From Liolophura sinensis (Eukaryota; Mollusca; Polyplacophora; Chitonida; Chitonidae), in assembly GCF_032854445.1 (NCBI RefSeq), contig NC_088304.1, positions 29,145,732-29,209,731 on the forward strand: a stretch of 64,000 bases of DNA, written 5' to 3'. The notes beneath the pieces were generated by a model. That model was not told the DNA's origin and did not search any database. It saw only the letters and a list, made by a program, of their open reading frames with translations. Of the stretch, positions 23,998-38,111 are shown one piece after another; position 1 is the first letter of the stretch, and the number at the start of each line of letters is the position of its first letter. A program made the translations under genes and the position numbers.

Positions 23998-24028
<31 letters not shown>
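23811..24028. repeat. (ACTC)/(ACAT)n microsatellite tail of the LINE
   Basis: It begins with ACTCACTCAC, then about 200 bp of ACAT with a short ACAG block at 23916-23936. It follows the LINE 3' end directly. Confidence 0.95.
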
Positions 24029-24029
<1 letters not shown>

Positions 24030-24064
24030 CATGTTTTGCATATTAAATTTATCTCATTTTATAC

Positions 24065-24195
24065 TGACGAAAAATTATTTCATATAATACTAACGTAAAC
24101 TTAACTCATATAATGCTGACGTAAACTTATCTCATATTATACTGACGTAAACGTATCTTATACTGATGTAAACTTATCTCATATTATACTGGCGT
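24065..24195 (+). repeat. 27-bp repeat (CTGACGTAAACTTATCTCAT)
   Basis: Five imperfect copies just after the LINE tail. Confidence 0.8.
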
Positions 24196-26377
<2,182 letters not shown>

Positions 26378-27757
26378 AAACCACTTTTGTCACCAAGGTT
26401 CCTGTGCAAGGCCAGTAATGTGTCAACCGCTTATTGTCACCAAGGTTTCTGTGCAAGGCCAGGGTTGTGTCAACCACTTATTGTCACCCAGGTCCCTGTG
26501 CAAGGCCAAGAATGTGTCACCTACTTATTGTCACCAAGGTTCCTGTGCAAGGCCAGGAATGTGTCACCCACTTATTGCCACCAAGGTTCCTGTGCAAGGC
26601 CAACAATGTGTCACCCACATATTGTCACCCAGGTCCCTGTGCAAGGCCAGGAATGTGTCACAAACTTATTGTCACCAAGGTCCGTGCACAAGGCCAGGAT
26701 TGTGTCACCCACTTATTGTCACCAAGGTTCCTGTGCAAGGCCAGGAATATGTCAACCGCTTTTTGTCACCAAGGTCCCTGTGCAAGGCCAGGGTTTTTGT
26801 GTCACCCACTTATTGTCATCAAGGTTCCAGTGAAAGGCCAGGGTTGTGTCAACCACTTATTGTCATCAAGGATCCTGTGCAAGGCCAGGATTGTGTCGCC
26901 CATTTATTGTCACCAAGGTTCCTGTGCAAGGCCAGGAATGTGTCACCCACTTATTAATCGCAAGGTCCCTGCACAAGGCCAGGATTGTGTCACCCACTTA
27001 TTGTCACCAAGATTCCTGTGCAAGGCCAGGAATGTGTCACCCAATTATTGTCACCAAGGTTCCTGTGCAAGGCCAACAATGTGTCACCCACTTTTGTCAC
27101 CAAGGTTCCTGTGCAAGGCCAGGAATGTGTCACCCACTTGTTAATCGCAAGGTCCCTGCACAAGGCCAGGATTGTATCACCCACTTATTGTCACCAGGGT
27201 TCCTGTGCAAGGCCAACAATGTGTCACCCACTTATTGTCACCAAGGTTCTTGTGCAAGGCCAGGAATGTGTCACCCACTTAATAATCGCAAGGTCCCTGC
27301 ACAAGGCCAGGATTATGTCACCCAATTATTGTCACCAAGGTCCCTGTGCAAGGCCAGGAATGTGTCACAAACTTATTGTCACCAAGGTTCCTGTGCAAGG
27401 CCAGGGATGTGTCACCCAATTAGTGTCACCCAGGTTCCTGTGCAAGGCCAACAATGTGTCACCCACTTTTGCCACCAAGGTTCCTGTGCAAGGCCAGGAA
27501 TGTGTCACCCACTTGTTTATCGCAAGGTCCCTGCACAAGGCCAGGATTGTGTCACCCACTTATTGTCACCCAGGTCCCTGTGGAAGGCCAGGAATGTGTC
27601 ACCCACTTATTGTCACCAAAGTTCCTGTGCAAGGCCAGGAATGTGTGACCAACTTACTAATCCCAATGTACCTGCACAAGGCCAGGAATGTGTCACCCAC
27701 TTATTGTCACCAAGGTTCCTGTGCAAGGCCAGGAATGTGTCACCCACTCAGAGCTGA
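26378..27757 (+). repeat. 47-bp minisatellite, about 29 copies
   Basis: Unit CACCAAGGTTCCTGTGCAAG, then GCCAGGAATGTGTCACCCAC and TTATTGT. Variants with CGCAAGGTCCCTGCACAAGG recur at 26958, 27147, 27287 and 27522. 47 leaves remainder 2 on division by 3, so all three plus frames read the same peptide set in rotation. The long frames (up to 303 codons) are artefacts. Confidence 0.95.
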
Positions 27758-28571
27758 ACTCACAGATTTATACCTTGTGTATTTTATAGCGATTTTGAGA
27801 CAAACGTCTTAATCACTCATCCATGACACACTCCCGTTATGATTAATATCATACGTGTATATGAATATCTCAAGATCTTGCATCCCTAGCGGACAAGAGC
27901 ATATTTATTGTGAAACAAATCAGTTTTATTTTGTAATAAATTCAGATTAATGTGAGAATATGGTGGTTTTGTGAACTAAGATCATATCTCAGTAACTTTT
28001 GTTTTCTGCCTAAAATTCCTGACTATTTTTACATTTACTTGGATTTTATGTGCTTAATGAACTATAACCACTAGGCCTGTCGCCTGAAGTACTGATCTAT
28101 CTTTCAGTCACGCAAGTGCTCATAATTATTTCCATTCATAGTTAGAACTGATTTTTGTTTTAATTTCTTAATTTTTACACATTTCCGTTCAGTCGAGATG
28201 AAAAAAGTAGTTTACTGTCAGTGAAAGTCCAATGTTTGTAGTGTATAACTTTTCTCTTCTTTCTCTTTTCTTTTTTACGTTTTACACATTTCCGTTCAGT
28301 CAAGATGAGAGATAATAAAATAGTTTATAGTTCGCGAAAATCCAATGTTTATAGCTTTTCCTTCAGCCTAACCTCATAAAGGGTGTAGACGTTTTCACAA
28401 ATCATTACCCACATATCATATTTGCCGTCTTCAGTGTGTGATTACGCAATAATTTAACCTTTCTGACCTGCAATATTAAAATTTCAGTGATTTTTGGGGT
28501 TTTAAACATTTTTTGATCTTGACATATTGGTATGCTTTTGAAATGTGTTTGAATTTACAATCAAACAATTG

Positions 28572-28690
28572 TTTATTTGATTGATGTTGTACGCCGTGCG
28601 CAAGAATATTTATATCTCGAATATGTGAAATATTCACAAGTATGGCGTAAAACACCCATCAAATAAATAAATAAATAAATAACATACATG
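28572..28690. mobile_element. Inverted pair of SINE family 1 tails
   Basis: 28572-28612 is a tail on the minus strand and 28624-28690 a tail on the plus strand (GTGAAATATTCACAAGTATG, then CAAATAAATAAATAA). The pair forms a foldback of about 45-bp arms. Confidence 0.7.
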
Positions 28691-29226
28691 CATACATACA
28701 TACATCTTCATCTTGAAATTCTTGTCACCACAAGACCTTTTTCTGCTTTGATAGTATTTTATTTACAACTGTCAAATAACGGCAAATATTTCCATCAGAT
28801 ATCAACCACAAACGTATTGCTTTATATGAATATAAGTAGGTGTTAGATAGATGTTAACGCATGCGCGCTCAGGAAGGCTCATACATACACAAAACATAAA
28901 CAAAAACCTATTTCAGCTTAGTCTTAAGTGAGGTAAAGCTGACCAAATCCCGATAAGACACTATTTTCCACTTTCTAGATAACAAGCCATTCGACATTTC
29001 TTCCATCCATTTATACATACAGTAAGAAGAAAACAACTGTACAAAATTTGCATATCGAGTAAAACAGAAACACAAAAAAGAATGCTCTATCACAGGTACA
29101 AGTAAAGTGCATAGAACAAAATATTATGCAGGATATTTACATGTGGGAATACTCAAACAAAAGAAACAGCATTATAATAATAATACTAATAATTAATCAC
29201 CATGTATACATTTTTCAAGCAATACT

Positions 29227-29440
29227 ACACTCAAAAATAATCTGTTGATTTTAACAGAAATTCTGCTGTATGAGTGACCCTAGAATGTATTCTGCTATTG
29301 CAGGAGACTATTCTGTAAATATAACATACATAGTCTATTAATTCAACATAAAGACTCTATTAGACTAACACGACATTATGTTATGATCACAGAATACATT
29401 CGAGCATTAATAGAGTGTATCACCACTCAACTAAAGGCTT
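29227..29440 (+). mobile_element. MITE family M1, 3' end eroded
   Basis: 5' terminus ACACTCAAAAATAATCTGTT, internal TCTATTAATTCAACATAAAG and ACATTATGTTATGATCACAG as in the 50783 copy. Confidence 0.65.
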
Positions 29441-29959
29441 GAACAGATCTGTGCACCAGTTTATCAGGCAACTTACGACTTAGGTCATAGATAACAAGTC
29501 CTGAAAAAGCCAAACTCAGAACAGGAAAGAGCCAAAATTTTGGTCAGAACATTCTTCTACAGTAACGAATCAGTGTACAAATACATTTTAATTTAAGCTA
29601 TGCTTGAAGTTTTGACTTGAAGACGTTTGATAAATACGGGCCCGGCATTTCAAAACCATAATCGTTTAAGTATGATCGTTAACACATCATAACACAGAAT
29701 TGACGGGTTTGGTTAAGCTAATCTTACCAAACGTTTAATGTGAAGATAAAGTGGCGGATATATAGTCAATGCCTATGGTGTCACTTCTATTTAATACAGT
29801 AATAATTAATTCCCAAATACTTAATAATATATATGCAATTTGAAATGGACGTTTTATTGAAATCGTTGTTTTTGTAGGATTTTCTTACGACGTCCTACCT
29901 TCCATCTAACACCTTGTCTTTCTTCGTCAAAGCTATCTACACATGAATTTGTATGAAAT

Positions 29960-30365
29960 TGTAATGGTATACAGTATTTGTTCACTATAGATCTCCAAAT
30001 GAATTGGTATGCACGATATTCCCATCATAGGACTAGGTATGAATTGGTGTGCAGTGTTTATTAGTCACATGTCTACGGATGAACTGGTATACGTTTGTCC
30101 ATAAGAGATACACATGAACTGGTATGCGGGTTTGTCCACTAAAGGCCTAAGACTGAAATGGTATGCGGCGTTTGTTCATCGAAGGATCTACACATGAATT
30201 GATTTTCAGCATTTGCCTCCTTCACATATTTACACTTAAATTCGTATACTGTATTTTCCCATCCGTCACTGATGCACATATGAATTCGTTTGCAGCACTT
30301 GTCCGTCACTGATCTACAAATGAATTCGTGTGCAACGTTTGTCTGTCATTGATCTAGAAATGCTA
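29960..30365 (+). repeat. Diverged minisatellite, about 45-bp unit
   Basis: About nine copies built on ATGAATTGGTATGCAGTGTT, TGTCCATC and ATCTACACATG. Confidence 0.75.
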
Positions 30366-30954
30366 TTGTACGTAGATTTTTTCTGTGACGGCTGCTAAAA
30401 CTCGGTGGTGCAAAACGCTCTTTGGGATCGCAACTCACACTCACTGTCTATAACAAGATGAATTACGCATGTTCGATGAAAACATTGATCATTCCACAAC
30501 AATGTCATAAACAATCAAACATCTCATCTGTGATAACATTTAACCGGACAATATATACCCTTTGTTAATATAATTTCAGTTGCATTTCAATTCTGAATTA
30601 AACGGAAGCCGGTTTTTCGCAACAGCCAACTTGATGTTATTGGTAGCATCAGTGCCTGATGTTGCAAACGTAATGTTTTATGTATCGACTCAGTTTCAGG
30701 AAAATAATCCATCAATATTGATCAGTCCCTCTCTGAAGAATCGTCATGAAAACGCGATAACACAGTGTTTTGTATGAAACATTGCAAGACAAATTTCTTC
30801 CGAAATGTGCTAAGAGCCAGCTAGTTTGTTGATCGAATAAAATTCTTACTCTGGCAATGCTTGTAAATTCCAGGTTGTATAAGTTCCCTTGCCTTCCACA
30901 GTGCATGGCCAAGTACATGTAATCCTTCCTGCTCGGAGTTCGCATCTGTGCATT
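30366..30954. other. No gene seen
   Basis: Nothing recognisable. Confidence 0.5.
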
Positions 30955-31075
30955 TATTTATTTGATTGGTGTTTTACTCCAAAATATTTCACTTATCCCA
31001 TGGCGGCAAGCGATATTTTGGGACGAAACTGAACAGCACCTGACGAAATCCCTTGACCATCCAGAAGTTGCTGTG
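30955..31075 (-). mobile_element. SINE family 1, degraded 3' part
   Basis: TTTATTTGATTGGTGTTTTA at the left, then ATATTTCACTTAT and a worn body ending CCATCCAGAAGTTGC. The head is absent. Confidence 0.65.
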
Positions 31076-31505
31076 CAAATCCTAATTGTATGAATGCTCT
31101 GTGGTACAAATCTTAATTGCATGAATGGTCTGACGTAAAAATCCTAATTGCATGAATGGTACGTGGTACAAATCTCAATTGCATGAATGGTAGGTGTTAC
31201 AAATCCTAATTGCATGAATAGTATGTAGTACAAACTCCAGTTACATGAAAGATCTGTGGTACATATCCCAATTGCATAAATGGTCTGTGGTACAAATCCT
31301 AAATGTATGAATGGTCTGAGGTACAAATCTTAATGACATGAATAGTCTGTGACAAATCCAAACGTCACCAATGATGTGATTGGCCTGTTGTGCAAATCCT
31401 AATTGTATGAATGGTCTGTGGAGGAGAACCTAATTATACAAAAGGTCTGCGGAACAAATTCTAATTGTGTGAATTGTTTGTGATACAAATCCTAATGGTC
31501 TGAAT
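31070..31505 (+). repeat. 31-bp minisatellite, about 13 copies
   Basis: Unit CAAATCCTAATTGCATGAAT plus GGTCTGTGGTA, imperfect. It starts inside the SINE relic at 30955-31075. Confidence 0.88.
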
Positions 31506-32158
31506 ATAAGCGTCAAGTCCGACATTCATATATCATTCGTAGTCCGTAAAAGGCGTTCCAATTCGATAATCGCAAGATCTATTTCCAAAACAACGTTTAA
31601 CACTAACTCCCAAAGACAAAGGTATGTAAGAAATTATACAAATAAGAAATAAAGCCGGTAACACACAAGAGAGAAGCAGTCATCAGTTTTCAATGATGCC
31701 GGGCAGACAATGAATATTCCAGGCATGAATTCCATATCAAATTCAAATTCGTAGTCCGTGAATGAGTTCCATGTCAAATAACAATTAAACAAGTATCTCA
31801 GTCGCGCTTTAATTGCAACTGTTCATAAAGGCATCATGCTGATGCAATGGGCATTGCTACCTTTACGGCCCCTAGCCCCAGGTTAAGCGGTATTAGATAC
31901 AATTTGAAAATGACGAGCGTTACAGACCCTAACCGATCAGACTGTAATTCAAAAGTAACGGACGATTACGTCTTTCCCGTTATTATGTAAAGATCTCATG
32001 CTACAAGAGGCGCCATCTGTGATGTTACACATGACATACAAGATAGACGGTTACACCGGGCAACCAGTGCCATCTATGTTGCCAACGAAAGTGTTATACT
32101 CATTGTAAACTTTGAGAAACTTAGAATTTTGAATACTCTGTGGTATAATTTTGTTGCA
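31506..32158. other. 3' flank of GPCR copy 2; nothing seen
   Basis: No clear poly(A) signal for the minus-strand gene was assigned. Confidence 0.4.
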
Positions 32159-33334
32159 CTACCTCTCCATCCTGGAAGAGCGAGGTTTCAACCGAACATG
32201 GGGCTTATTGGTATTTTCTGTCTTGGGAGCTAAAGTTGAATTCACTTTAGCATTTACTGTCATTCGAGTGATAATAGTGGTGTTCTGTTGGCTCCGAATA
32301 AGCGACGCATTGAAGACGCTGCTCGTCGCACCGTTGCTTGGGACATTAACTGGCACGATTCTCGTACCGAATGTACGTCTAATGGCAGTCTTAATGGTGT
32401 GGGACCGGACGAAATAGACCAGTGGATTAGCAGCGCTAACAGCGGCGGCGAACAAGAATGTTAGGGCGAAACTGTAAAGTCGGGTGGTGAACGGAACGTT
32501 CGGGATAAGCGGTAAGACAGTCATGAAGCCAAGGTACGGGACCCAACCAAGACACACCAGCAAAGTCGTGATGAGGCACGTTTTGGCGGCTCTCACCGCC
32601 TTCTGGAAACTTGGCTGGCTTTCTCCAGAGTCTGCGACGCTGGATTGGTTGTTCTTGCGTTTTATAACGACGTACATGGCGATGTAGCAGACGACGGTAA
32701 GAACAACGGGTATAGCAAACAGAAGATAGACGATAGCATGGAGATAGGCAATGGGATAGCGATAGCGCCCTGAGCAGTATGACCTCCATTGCTCCCCACC
32801 TATCGAGTCTAAGTTCATTAAGGGTAGTATGTTGACAAAAAGTACGAAACACCACAATGAAATGATAGCGACGGCGCTCCGCCTGTTGGTAATGGCCATC
32901 TTGTAGCTAGACGGTCGCGCCACGGCAACCAATCTGTCAATTGCTATAAACGTCACGCCCCACGGCTCTATTGTCGTTATGGCGAGCTGAAGAAGCAGTG
33001 TCACCACACAGACGCCATCCGGGACGTCGGTGTTTCTGGCAAGGCGCTGACGGGGGTATAGCAGCACCAATGGAATTCCCACCAAACCGACCATGATGTC
33101 GATAATGATTTGGGACACCACGAAATAGTTTAAACTTAAGCGAACACCCTTGTCTTTGAAGTACAAGAACAACAATGCTCCATTGACGGCGACGATAACT
33201 ACTGTAAGAGTCCAGTACATGGGTGTGAGAATGGTAAGAATCTGAGTGTCATACACCGGCCCTGAAACGTCACTGGTGACATTGGTGTCTTCCGTGTCAT
33301 TGGCAAATACCGAAGGTGTCTCATTTGATAACAT
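32159..33334 (-). CDS. Class A (rhodopsin-like) GPCR, copy 2, intact single exon, 391 aa
   Basis: An uninterrupted 391-residue orphan receptor. The start ATG at 33334 has a strong context (CCACC before it). The N-terminal 30 residues carry three N-x-S/T sites. Approximate membrane segments are TM1 33-58 (N51), TM2 68-92 (D79), TM3 106-131, TM4 154-173, TM5 196-224, TM6 249-277 and TM7 286-309. Cys109 and Cys187 can form the usual TM3-loop 2 disulfide. The DRY position is D133-R134-L135, TM6 has C261-L-G-W264-V-P266, and TM7 has N303-P-L-V-Y307. The C-tail is rich in Ser, Thr and Asn and basic at the end. TM7 lacks the retinal lysine of opsins, so it is not an opsin. It is a close paralogue of the copy at 11618-12632, in the same orientation and also intronless. 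The ligand and G protein are unknown; a lineage-specific peptide or small-molecule receptor is possible. Confidence 0.9.
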   Translation of the reverse strand: MLSNETPSVFANDTEDTNVTSDVSGPVYDTQILTILTPMYWTLTVVIVAVNGALLFLYFKDKGVRLSLNYFVVSQIIIDIMVGLVGIPLVLLYPRQRLARNTDVPDGVCVVTLLLQLAITTIEPWGVTFIAIDRLVAVARPSSYKMAITNRRSAVAIISLWCFVLFVNILPLMNLDSIGGEQWRSYCSGRYRYPIAYLHAIVYLLFAIPVVLTVVCYIAMYVVIKRKNNQSSVADSGESQPSFQKAVRAAKTCLITTLLVCLGWVPYLGFMTVLPLIPNVPFTTRLYSFALTFLFAAAVSAANPLVYFVRSHTIKTAIRRTFGTRIVPVNVPSNGATSSVFNASLIRSQQNTTIITRMTVNAKVNSTLAPKTENTNKPHVRLKPRSSRMER

Positions 33335-35287
33335 GGTGGATTATTAGTCACCCGCAAACTCACAACGTTGTCACAAAACGTATACAAAACTGTACCGAGA
33401 ATCCACCGAAATGTCGTGTAGCGCCTGTTTTCCTGGAAGTTGAATGCCTCGTCTTTGACTAGCTCTCGAGACTAGTGCGATGGGTGCTAAGAGACGACAA
33501 GAAATACGACTTCGTCATAGAAACAATTCTACAAATTCGGTAGCGAACCGAACGGGGCCCGGATTACAGCCCAGAAGCATTAACCAGCAAACCACGGTCA
33601 TTTAACGCCTACAGTTCTGTTACCAGTATAACCGATTTAATGAGAATGTAAGCAGCGTATCAAGTCACGAAGCACATCGAGCATGTCAAACAGGAAAATC
33701 AATATTGTATCTGTGGAGATGTCACAAAGCCTATTAGCTCCATTTTAGCTGTTGACGGCAAGCGGCCTGGACCAGATATATCCATAATGTCTACCATAAT
33801 GTAATCTTGCTAAAGTGAGATCGTTTTCATATGAAAATCTTAAGGAATTTTTTTTTCTTGCAAACGTTCTGGTCAAGCAACATACATATACTTGAGACAA
33901 CTGTTCAACAAGACGCTTGAAGCTGGCAGAAATTCCCCTCGGCCATGCTCTTTCCATGTGTTTCTTTCATATCCTAAGCGAAGGCATGATAGAACGTTTA
34001 AGATAAAGCTACCATTTGTAGACAACCATGCGTATCAGGTGATTCTAAGCGTCCGCGTTCATATATCACTCATAGATAATGGAGTCGATAATGACAAGAC
34101 ACATGCATTCGGAAACAAATCAAAACACCAATTTGCAGAGGAATGTGTGAGAAATAATATATTTTATTTATATATATTTTACTTCCCTTGGAACCTTGGA
34201 AAAAATGAACCTTGGACTTGAACTCAACAGGACCGCATTGGCTCCAAGGCCCCCCTAAGAAATAATATATAAATAGCAAATACAACCATATGTCTCAATT
34301 CATGTCTCAGGTCTGTGACACTGTCTAGTAGCCACAGATCCAAACGATAGCTTATGGACTCTTGTTTTCCGTTTTCAGTTTGCGAGAAATATGATATCCC
34401 ATAAGCATAACCGAATTGTGGCCGATGGTTATAATCAACTCGAACAATGATCACTCCTGTGTCTTTCCAAGATTTGGACGTGGCGTTTTTCCTAGCTGTG
34501 ACAGGCATTTATTTTGAATGGTTAAAATAAGCACAATCGTTATTTTATACTGGAACAATTTTTAAAGGAGCAAGAGCTAGCGCTGTAATACAACCAAAGC
34601 CCTCTTAGCGCTGTGATAAAGCCAAAGCCAAGTCTTGGTTCCGTCTGGTTCACAACCTTCACTGACGTTAAAGAGCAATTAAAATGCTTCCACAATAAAT
34701 GAATATTCATTCTTACAAACAAATTGGCTTTCTGAACAAGCATGAACTTAGCTATGTAAGCTCAAAACCTGGATTCCTGGATCTAAGTTGCACATGTGAA
34801 GGAAATACTAAGCTTTTGTAACAGACGCGACGATACGAAACACAGAGCATGCCAGCCGGTAATTATACTCTCTAGAGTCAAAAAGCGAGCAACTCTTTGA
34901 CAAATGAAAGCCTAAGACCTTCATAGCGCTCAGAAAGATATTCTTGGTTGTTAATACTATGTACAAAGGAATATAAGATGAAACCGATGTCAATGATTAC
35001 CACAAATACCCGAGTTTTCTCATAGTTAATGGAATACACTCAAAGCAAAGAGCTAATTACCGGACAAGGCATTGAAGAGAAAAGGGCTTGTCATATCATA
35101 GAGTGTGCTGTGAGAGCCTGGATCATACGGTCTGTCCTTTCGTAAGTACATGATGAAACCTTAGAGTCAAAGATCACCAGAGATGAGGACTAAAGTCGAT
35201 TTCTTTAGCTTGCCTCATATATAAAGGTATCTGTAAAACCACTCATACCAACTACCAAATTGTCTGTATAAATAATCAGTGACACAT
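33335..35287. other. Upstream of GPCR copy 2; no gene seen
   Basis: One SINE head fragment at 34208. Otherwise unremarkable. Confidence 0.45.
34208..34258 (-). mobile_element. SINE family 1, head fragment
   Basis: CTTGGACTTGAACTCAACAG and GACCGCATTGGCTCC match the tRNA-like part only. Confidence 0.5.
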
Positions 35288-35510
35288 GACACGCCTAGCT
35301 GTACACGTTGATTTGTTGGACGTGTATATATATTATGACAATGAGTGACACGCCTAGCTGTACACGTTGATTTGTTGGACGTGTATATATATTATGACAA
35401 TGAGTGACACGCCTAGCTGTACACGTTGATTTGTTGGACGTATGTATAATTTATGACAAGGAGTGACACGCCTAGCTGTACACGTTGATTTGTTGGAGTC
35501 CTTAGAGTGC
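35288..35510 (+). repeat. 59-bp tandem repeat, 4 copies
   Basis: GACACGCCTAGCTGTACACG begins at 35288, 35347, 35406 and 35465. Copies are nearly identical. Confidence 0.95.
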
Positions 35511-35785
35511 ATGTACATGTTATTGTACCGCTTTGTTGTAGGACGGATTTTTTGCCGCTCTTTTATGTAGTGCTGCTTCACTGAGACGACTTACCGAAGG
35601 CAAGTAAGCCACCCCGCGCAAGCCATCATACTGATACGAGTCAATCAGTTGTTGCACTATCTCCTCAATACTGAACGCCAAGAGAGGAAGCCACAACTTC
35701 GTCTTTTAAGGGTTTAGGTGTGATTCGGACCTATCGCCCCCGAATCGGACTCTTTACTTTATGGTGGTAGGAAATCGGATTGGGA

Positions 35786-35882
35786 TATCATGTTGAATAG
35801 CACAGTATAATGTTTTAATAATAGAATACATTTTAGCACCACTCAGACAACAGACTTTAACAGATTTATTTTTTGAGTGTAC
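35786..35882 (+). mobile_element. MITE family M1, 3' half
   Basis: ACATTTTAGCACCACTCAGA through TTTTTTGAGTGTA, the same 3' end as the copy ending at 51022. Confidence 0.65.
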
Positions 35883-36417
35883 AGTAAACTTTCTTGAATA
35901 TAAATATTTCAAAGGACGTGTTTTTTATACTTCTGTTTATAAGCTGGAAACTCGCCAACGAGACATTCTAACTTAAAAGTAAAAACTTTAAAAAAGTCAA
36001 GGATGACGCGATAGGTTAAAAAAAACATCGCGTGTTTCTCTTATGTGATCTTCGTGATCTTCTCTTTGTGTTTCTGAAATTGAAGCACAAAACAGATGAT
36101 CAACGCGATAACACGAAAATGTTGCTTTCAGGTAACACATTAGCGCACGACGTCGAGCTCTACCATTAATATTTGTAATAGTTTAAAAAAAACTAAGTTG
36201 AGTGCTCTGCATGAAGTTTATTGGTCAACTCTGTGCATATATACATGTGCTTATCAATGACCGGAAGTCAACATTTTAAGTAAAATAATGTCAACGCTTT
36301 ACGATTGCACAGAGAAAAACATTGGCTGTTGCATTATGCTATGTTGATCTTAATTGCATCTAATTAGCATCAGTTCAGTGCAAAAATAAACCATACGACG
36401 ACACATAATAACATTTG

Positions 36418-36800
36418 AGTCACACCTGCATAACACAATGTATATCCCGCTAGTGACATTTGAAGTAGCGACACACCTGCAGGACACAGGTAACACATAT
36501 CCCGCTAGTTACATGTGAGATAGAGATACACCTGCACGACACAGGTAATATATATATCATGCTTGTGACATGTGAAGTAGCGACACACCTGCACGACACA
36601 GGTAATATCACGCTAATGACATTTGAAGTAGAGCCTCAGGTAATATATATCACTCTGGTTACATTTGAAACAGAGACACACCTGTGTGACATTGGTAATA
36701 TATGTCACGCTAGTGACAACTGAAGTAGCATAAACCTGCAAGACATACAAGACCCATGTGAAATAGAGCCACATCTGCCAGGCAAAGCGACAAAAAGTGC
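36418..36800 (+). repeat. Minisatellite, about 52-bp unit, about 7 copies
   Basis: Unit with CACACCTGCACGACACAGGT, AATATATATC and CGCTAGTGACATTTGAAGTA. ACCTG...CAGGT can form a small hairpin in each unit. Confidence 0.85.
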
Positions 36801-38111
36801 CATACATCAGGTGTGAGTATACTATCGCAAAACACTCATATTTGTCAATAAGCATGTCGACTCAAATATTGACAGCAAGTCCAAATTTCTATTACACTTA
36901 TTTGAACGTTCCTCAAAAACAATTTAAAGCAACTTCTCCATAAACGTGTTATGGGCTGTGTTTTTTTGGGCTGTGAGTTTAGAACGTGTTGCTGTATTTA
37001 TGTACTTATTTATTTGTTTGTTGCTTACCGCCATGCTCAAATGTTTTCACTCAGAAATACGATGACGGGTGCCAGTAGGCTGACCTGTCGGGAGTTACTG
37101 ACAAACTTCCCCTCTCGTGACACACCATGTGAACACCATCCGCACTTGTGAACCTTTCACTTCGCAAACGAACACATCACACAATGTTAGATCACCCGCA
37201 ACGCCGCGATGTGAACACACACGTGTTCTATGTTTAAACACATAAGAAGTGTATTGATCATTTGATAGGAAGTGTAAATTACAAGACCATGCCCTGTTTA
37301 CATCAATGAACACCTAATTATCACTTCACCATGACCGAAGACGAATTGCTAATTCAGGGCCATATTTTTCTCTCACTTTTCTCTCTCACATTTGTATCAT
37401 CCGTGAAATGTTACCCAGGTGTGCGGCTTCATTGTCACCTATGCTAGGGAGCTTAGTTACACGCGTTATGTCACTAGTCGATTCGGTTATACAACGATAC
37501 GGTTATACAATGTAAACTGAATTAGATTGCATTGTCACAATACGTTTAATAACGGACGCATGTTAACACGGTTCATAACCGAAGCATGTGTAGAAGGACC
37601 TACCTATAACCCGGCTTTGCGCTTTCATTTGTCAAGCCTTGAATTTACTGGAGGCCGGTATTATTCTGAATCATTATGCATCTCTATAATTACATCGCAT
37701 GTTTTATGATAAAATGAGTTGCGGTGTGAAAGTTTTCTCGCTATGTAACGATTGAGCGCCTCCCTGTCTCGTATAGGGGGAAATCCCTGTGATTTGTGTC
37801 CCTCCACGGCTCAGAAGGAACGATAGGGCACATCCCTGTCTCGTATAGGGGAAATGCAAGTGATTGGTGAGCTTCCACGGATCAGAGGGCCTTGGGAGCA
37901 ATAAGCGGTAAAAAACGCTTGAATCCAAGGAAATACTAGCGTTAGTATGTATCAGATAAAAGACTATTCAATACTGTTCATAAAATTAGTTCAATTTTAA
38001 CCTAGTAAAATGCACTGTGGAACTTTGGAATCTGCGGTGGCCTTTTTACACCTTATTGGAGCCATTGACATGAACCAGTGAACTATTTGTAGCAAAACAT
38101 GGCATTTATTT

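Larger units (their letters stand above)
18416..24028 (+). mobile_element. Non-LTR retrotransposon (LINE), I-superfamily-like with RNase H, decayed
   Basis: The element is nearly full length: 5' leader (about 18416-18720), ORF1, ORF2, a short 3' UTR and a microsatellite tail. Domain order in ORF2 is AP endonuclease, reverse transcriptase, RNase H and a Cys/His-rich C-terminus, which places it in the I/Nimb-like group rather than RTE or CR1. At least five frame breaks and two in-frame stops make it non-autonomous. It sits between two (ACAT)n blocks, and a 3' tail of a related copy lies directly upstream (18130-18195). No clear target-site duplication could be assigned because both flanks are simple repeats. 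Confidence 0.9.
27758..29959. other. No gene; foldback SINE tails and MITE pieces
   Basis: Apart from the listed elements, AT-rich. 28140-28220 and 28265-28350 share ACACATTTCCGTTCAGTC, a small local duplication. Confidence 0.5.

Noticed and set aside
23756-24046. Several frames of HTYI/YVCM repeats
   Set aside because: Pure ACAT microsatellite.
26378-27757. CRISPR-like look or a Cys-rich repeat protein
   Set aside because: Units run head to tail with no unique spacers, and all three frames are open because of the 47-bp period. It is a minisatellite.
32151-32417. 88-codon plus-strand frame
   Set aside because: Antisense shadow of the GPCR copy 2 C-terminus.
32159-33334. Opsin
   Set aside because: TM7 (FLFAAAVSAANPLVY) lacks the retinal-binding lysine.
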